From: Bacteroidales bacterium | GTDB taxonomy: Bacteria; Bacteroidota; Bacteroidia; Bacteroidales; UBA932 | Direction of reading: 5' to 3' | NCBI GenBank assembly: GCA_017428725.1 | Contig: JAFRQH010000004.1 | Coordinates: forward strand, 29,445-93,444 | Length of the DNA: 64,000 nt | Shown: positions 62,266-64,000 of the stretch, piece after piece | Layout of the letters: each line of letters opens with the position of its first letter | Numbering within the stretch: position 1 is the stretch's first letter | The notes under the pieces: generated by a model | What the model was told of the DNA's origin: nothing | The model's input: the letters and a program-made list of their open reading frames with translations, nothing else | Database searches by the model: none | Program-made: the position numbers and the translations under genes

Positions 62266-62454
62266 CACCTGCAACCATCCGCCCATAGATACGGGGTGCA
62301 CCAGAGGCAGATTCCCACCCCGAATGCTCAAATATGTCAAAGTGGGGTGTAAATCGTGATGCTACACACCCCGATTGCCAATAAACTGACAGGCGGGGTG
62401 AGAATGTGGTCCTAACACACCCGACCGGAATGCTACAGCGAGACAGGCAGGGTG
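62266..62454 (+). repeat. Tandem array with ~51-bp period, each unit a hairpin
   Basis: Units start at about 62266, 62316, 62367 and 62418 (spacing 50, 51, 51). Each has the form CACCCC, about 22 bases, GGGGTG, then a spacer of about 17 bases ending in CTACA or CTAACA. GGGGTG occurs at 62293, 62344 and 62395, and GGGTG at 62450. Bodies are diverged while the stems are kept. The period is 17 codons, and the reverse strand is open through the array. Confidence 0.8.
62424..62453 (+). repeat. 30-bp direct repeat, copy A
   Basis: Identical to 62553-62582; it starts ACCGGAATGC and ends GGCAGGGT. It is the body of the fourth array unit. Confidence 0.92.
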
Positions 62455-62478
62455 CAGATGGTCTCGACATCTGCACCC
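62450..62478 (+). repeat. 11-bp inverted repeat (hairpin)
   Basis: GGGTGCAGATG (62450-62460) and CATCTGCACCC (62468-62478) are perfect complements around GTCTCGA. Confidence 0.9.
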
Positions 62479-62493
62479 GTCGTTCCACTATGA

Positions 62494-62513
62494 CTGAGGG
62501 GCGTTCCCCTCAG
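62494..62513 (+). repeat. 8-bp hairpin
   Basis: CTGAGGGG and CCCCTCAG around loop CGTT. Confidence 0.85.
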
Positions 62514-62552
62514 ACTCCCCCCGTCGCTCCGCTCCGAATCTACCTTCACCCA

Positions 62553-62582
62553 ACCGGAATGCTACAGCGAGACAGGCAGGGT
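62553..62582 (+). repeat. 30-bp direct repeat, copy B
   Basis: Exact copy of 62424-62453, 129 bases further on, again preceded by CACCC (62547-62551) as in the array units. Confidence 0.92.
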
Positions 62583-62620
62583 CCTTTGAGGAGCATTTTG
62601 CCCGGGCAGGGCCGCAGTCA

Positions 62621-62646
62621 GCATCGCGTGACGCAGTCCGCGATGC
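62621..62646 (+). repeat. 8-bp hairpin
   Basis: GCATCGCG (62621-62628) and CGCGATGC (62639-62646) are perfect complements. Confidence 0.85.
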
Positions 62647-62676
62647 GTGGATGCGCGTGCGACGAAAAGGATCCCT

Positions 62677-62706
62677 GCCTGCGAGCAGCATTTCGGTACG
62701 GAAAGG
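62677..62706 (-). repeat. Right terminal inverted repeat of the island
   Basis: Complement of the left end at 62078-62102: 13 bp exact (62677-62689) plus 8 bp exact (62699-62706). Confidence 0.75.
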
Positions 62707-62760
62707 TTTTTTCGGGAGGCGGGCAGTTTTTGGGGAGGGTGGTCGTTTCAGAGGTAAAGA

Positions 62761-63213
62761 ATGTCTGAGATGAGAAGATTGATGATTCTGTTGGTGCCGG
62801 TCCTGCTGGTGGCGGGGCTGTGCGGATGTCGGAAAGAGAATCCCGTGGATGCGGGCCTGTTGCCGGGGATCTGGTGCAAGGTCTATCCGGAGGGGGTCGT
62901 GACCGAAGGGGGCGTACGCTGGACTTTCGGCGAAAACAACAAGTTGGAGGTCCGGGTATATGATGTATTTGCCGGGGATTTCCGGACGGAATATATGTAT
63001 CGAGTCGAACCGGACGGCCGGACGCTGAAGGTCTGGGAGCCGATGTTCGGGGGCAATCCCGCCTGGGCGGAGTATCGCTTGGAGCGGTGCGACGACACGA
63101 CGCTGGTACTCGTCCGCACAGGGGAGTACGCCAAAGATGCGACGCTGCTGGAGGGGAAGGTGACGTGGTTCGAGGGAGACGTGACGTTCCGGCGATGGGT
63201 CGGGAATAGGTGA
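62761..63213 (+). CDS. Small lipoprotein, lipocalin-like
   Basis: 150 residues. Basic N-terminus and hydrophobic stretch (MRRLMILLVPVLLVAGLCGC) with lipobox LCGC; ATG 62770 (MRRLM) is as likely a start as 62761. The mature part is beta-rich (GIWCKVYPEGVVTEGGVRWT, YMYRVEPDGRTLKVWEP, TTLVLVRTGEYAKDATLLEG), like the small lipocalin-type lipoproteins common in Bacteroidales. No enzymatic motif. Lies between the repeat island and the sigma factor; function unknown. Confidence 0.7.
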   Translation: MSEMRRLMILLVPVLLVAGLCGCRKENPVDAGLLPGIWCKVYPEGVVTEGGVRWTFGENNKLEVRVYDVFAGDFRTEYMYRVEPDGRTLKVWEPMFGGNPAWAEYRLERCDDTTLVLVRTGEYAKDATLLEGKVTWFEGDVTFRRWVGNR

Positions 63214-63299
63214 CCGGGAACGAATAAACGTCCGGTGCAGGCAGTTTTTCGGGAGAAATCCGTTATCTTGGTGAAGATTCTTCAAAAACGGAAGTGTTG

Positions 63300-63851
63300 A
63301 TGGATGAGCGAGGCCTGGTCCGGCGCTGCAGCGCCGGGGAGCCGGGCGCCAGACAGGAAATGTATGAGACCTACGCGGGGCGTGTGCTGGCTGTCTGCCG
63401 GCGCTATGTCCGGGACGCAGACCGGGCCCGGGACCTCACCCACGACACCTTCCTGAAAGCCTGGGATTCCCTGGACCGTTTCCGGCCGCGGCGCGCGGGT
63501 TCGCTCGGTGCCTGGCTCTCACAGATCGCCGCGCACCTCGCGGTGGACGAGTTGAGGCGGGAGAAGCGTTTCGTAGAGATTCCGGATCAAGTCCGGAATG
63601 ACGGGTCGGAGGAGGCGCCGGTGGATGCAGAGCGGCTGAGCCAGGTCCCCGTGGAGGAGCTGATCGACTTGATCGCCGAACTGCCGGAAGGCTACCGGGC
63701 GGTGTTCAACCTTTTCTGCCTGGACGGCTTTCCGCACCGGGAGATTGCGAAGATGCTGGGCATCACCGAGAAGACCTCCCAGACCCAATACCTCAAGGCG
63801 AGGCACAAGCTGGCCGCGATGATTGCGGCGAAATATGGAACGGATGAATAG
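63300..63851 (+). CDS. ECF-type RNA polymerase sigma factor
   Basis: 183 residues from ATG 63300. Sigma-70 region 2 (~15-85: EMYETYAGRVLAVCRRYVRD, DLTHDTFLKAWDSLDRFRP, LSQIAAHLAVDELRREKRF) and region 4 (~120-175: PVEELIDLIAELPEGYRAVF, LDGFPHREIAKMLGITEKTS) are intact. The linker between them is encoded partly by a palindromic repeat (residues 94-102, IPDQVRNDG). A TATCTTGG at 63264-63271 could be a weak -7 box. The next gene overlaps the stop by 8 bases and is probably its membrane regulator. Confidence 0.92.
   Translation: MDERGLVRRCSAGEPGARQEMYETYAGRVLAVCRRYVRDADRARDLTHDTFLKAWDSLDRFRPRRAGSLGAWLSQIAAHLAVDELRREKRFVEIPDQVRNDGSEEAPVDAERLSQVPVEELIDLIAELPEGYRAVFNLFCLDGFPHREIAKMLGITEKTSQTQYLKARHKLAAMIAAKYGTDE
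63577..63605 (+). repeat. Short palindromic repeat (copy 3), inside the sigma factor gene
   Basis: ATTCCGGA (63579-63586), loop TCAAG, TCCGGAAT (63592-63599), then GACGGG. Same architecture as copies 1 and 2. It is in frame and encodes the linker residues IPDQVRNDG. Confidence 0.75.
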
Positions 63852-64000
63852 GAACAAGAAACATAATGACTGGACCGACGCCCTGCGGGACCGCCTGCAG
63901 GACGCCAGCCTGCCGCTCGCCGACGGGTGGACCGCCCCGGAGGGCGCAGCGGTCCCGGCCCGGCCCGAACGGCATTGGGCCGGGTGGGGCTGGGCGCTGG
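63844..64000 (+). CDS. Putative anti-sigma/membrane partner of the ECF factor, 3'-truncated
   Basis: 52 codons are visible before the window ends. The protein begins MNRNKKHNDWTDALRDRLQD and continues ASLPLADGWTAPEG. This short N-terminal segment (W-T-x-x-L-R-x-R-x-x, then LPLADGW) is the form seen at the start of membrane proteins encoded right after Bacteroidales ECF sigma factors. A tryptophan-rich stretch (HWAGWGWAL) may begin a membrane helix. It overlaps the sigma factor by 8 bases, implying coupled translation. Confidence 0.65.
   Translation, partial: MNRNKKHNDWTDALRDRLQDASLPLADGWTAPEGAAVPARPERHWAGWGWAL

Larger units (their letters stand above)
62077..62760. other. Non-coding repeat island
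   Basis: 684 bases without a convincing gene, made almost wholly of inverted and direct repeats. It begins at the stop of the second NSS gene and ends just before a small lipoprotein gene. Imperfect terminal inverted repeats, a perfect 20-bp inverted pair, a ~51-bp tandem array and several local hairpins are listed separately. No transposase, tRNA or CRISPR layout is present. Confidence 0.8.

Noticed and set aside
62266..62582. CRISPR-like array
   Set aside because: Units lack identical repeats alternating with unique spacers, stems rather than whole repeats are conserved, and no cas genes are near.
62406..62768. 120-codon forward frame in the repeat island
   Set aside because: It contains the 30-bp direct repeat twice (HPTGMLQRDRQG) and has no promoter; it looks like translated repeat sequence rather than a gene.
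62488..63285. 265-codon reverse frame through the repeat island and lipoprotein gene
   Set aside because: Mostly antisense to the lipoprotein gene; its C-terminal part only translates repeats.

Overview
The window is a stretch of chromosome from a GC-rich member of the Bacteroidota, most likely Bacteroidales. The evidence is the many TAnnTTTG -7 promoter boxes directly upstream of genes, a fused SecDF, a Bacteroidales-type coaX / outer-membrane protein / TPR / LptC / PpiD gene order, FloA with NfeD, a DUF5106 thioredoxin-like lipoprotein, and an ECF sigma factor followed by a typical membrane partner. The genus cannot be named from sequence alone. No rRNA, tRNA, phage, transposase or CRISPR array was seen. 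Most of the window is ordinary core chromosome.

Layout. 1-9328 (+): end of a ResB/CcsA cytochrome c biogenesis protein, nfeD-floA, secDF and dnaE. 9332-11178 (-): a LytTR response regulator and LytS-type kinase, divergent from a five-gene envelope cluster at 11314-15805 (+). That cluster encodes a Cthe_2159-like beta-helix lipoprotein, a small secreted YD-like protein, a VTC-domain triphosphate tunnel enzyme, a DUF4956 membrane protein and a DUF2490 outer-membrane protein. 15802-20815 (-): a ThiL-like protein that has lost its catalytic aspartates, glyS, folK, a SufT-like protein, sufE and sufS. 20849-25763: ruvA, mnmG, ybeY, tonB and hflX. 25795-29584 (-): fumarate reductase/succinate dehydrogenase B and A without an adjacent membrane subunit, then ruvB. 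29842-39188 (+): mfd, coaX and an envelope set (beta-barrel protein, TPR protein, LptC, PpiD). 39257-44429 (-): a GH2 glycosidase, galK and a secreted endonuclease/phosphatase-fold protein. 44483-52938: ychF, a CpXC protein, uxuA (-), a YeiH-type exporter with a 92-residue partner, a cysteine hydrolase, and a lipoprotein fusing a GH67 alpha-glucuronidase to an SGNH esterase. 52965-62076: a metallopeptidase/propeller/barrel protein (-), a DUF5106 thioredoxin-like lipoprotein, galM, thyA, folA and two tandem NSS transporters. 62077-62760 is a non-coding island built from repeats. The window ends with a small lipoprotein, an ECF sigma factor and its truncated partner.

How the genes work together. 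The GH67-SGNH protein, uxuA, galK, galM and the GH2 enzyme point to use of hemicellulose-derived glucuronate and galactose, although no SusCD pair is present. The strongest candidates for undescribed biology are: the two-component-flanked VTC/DUF4956/Cthe_2159 cluster; the repeat island bounded by imperfect inverted repeats; a short palindromic repeat family found twice in convergent intergenic gaps and once in frame inside the ECF sigma factor; and the ThiL-fold pseudoenzyme. Several TAnnTTTG boxes lie only 4-8 bases before the start codon, suggesting leaderless or near-leaderless transcripts.
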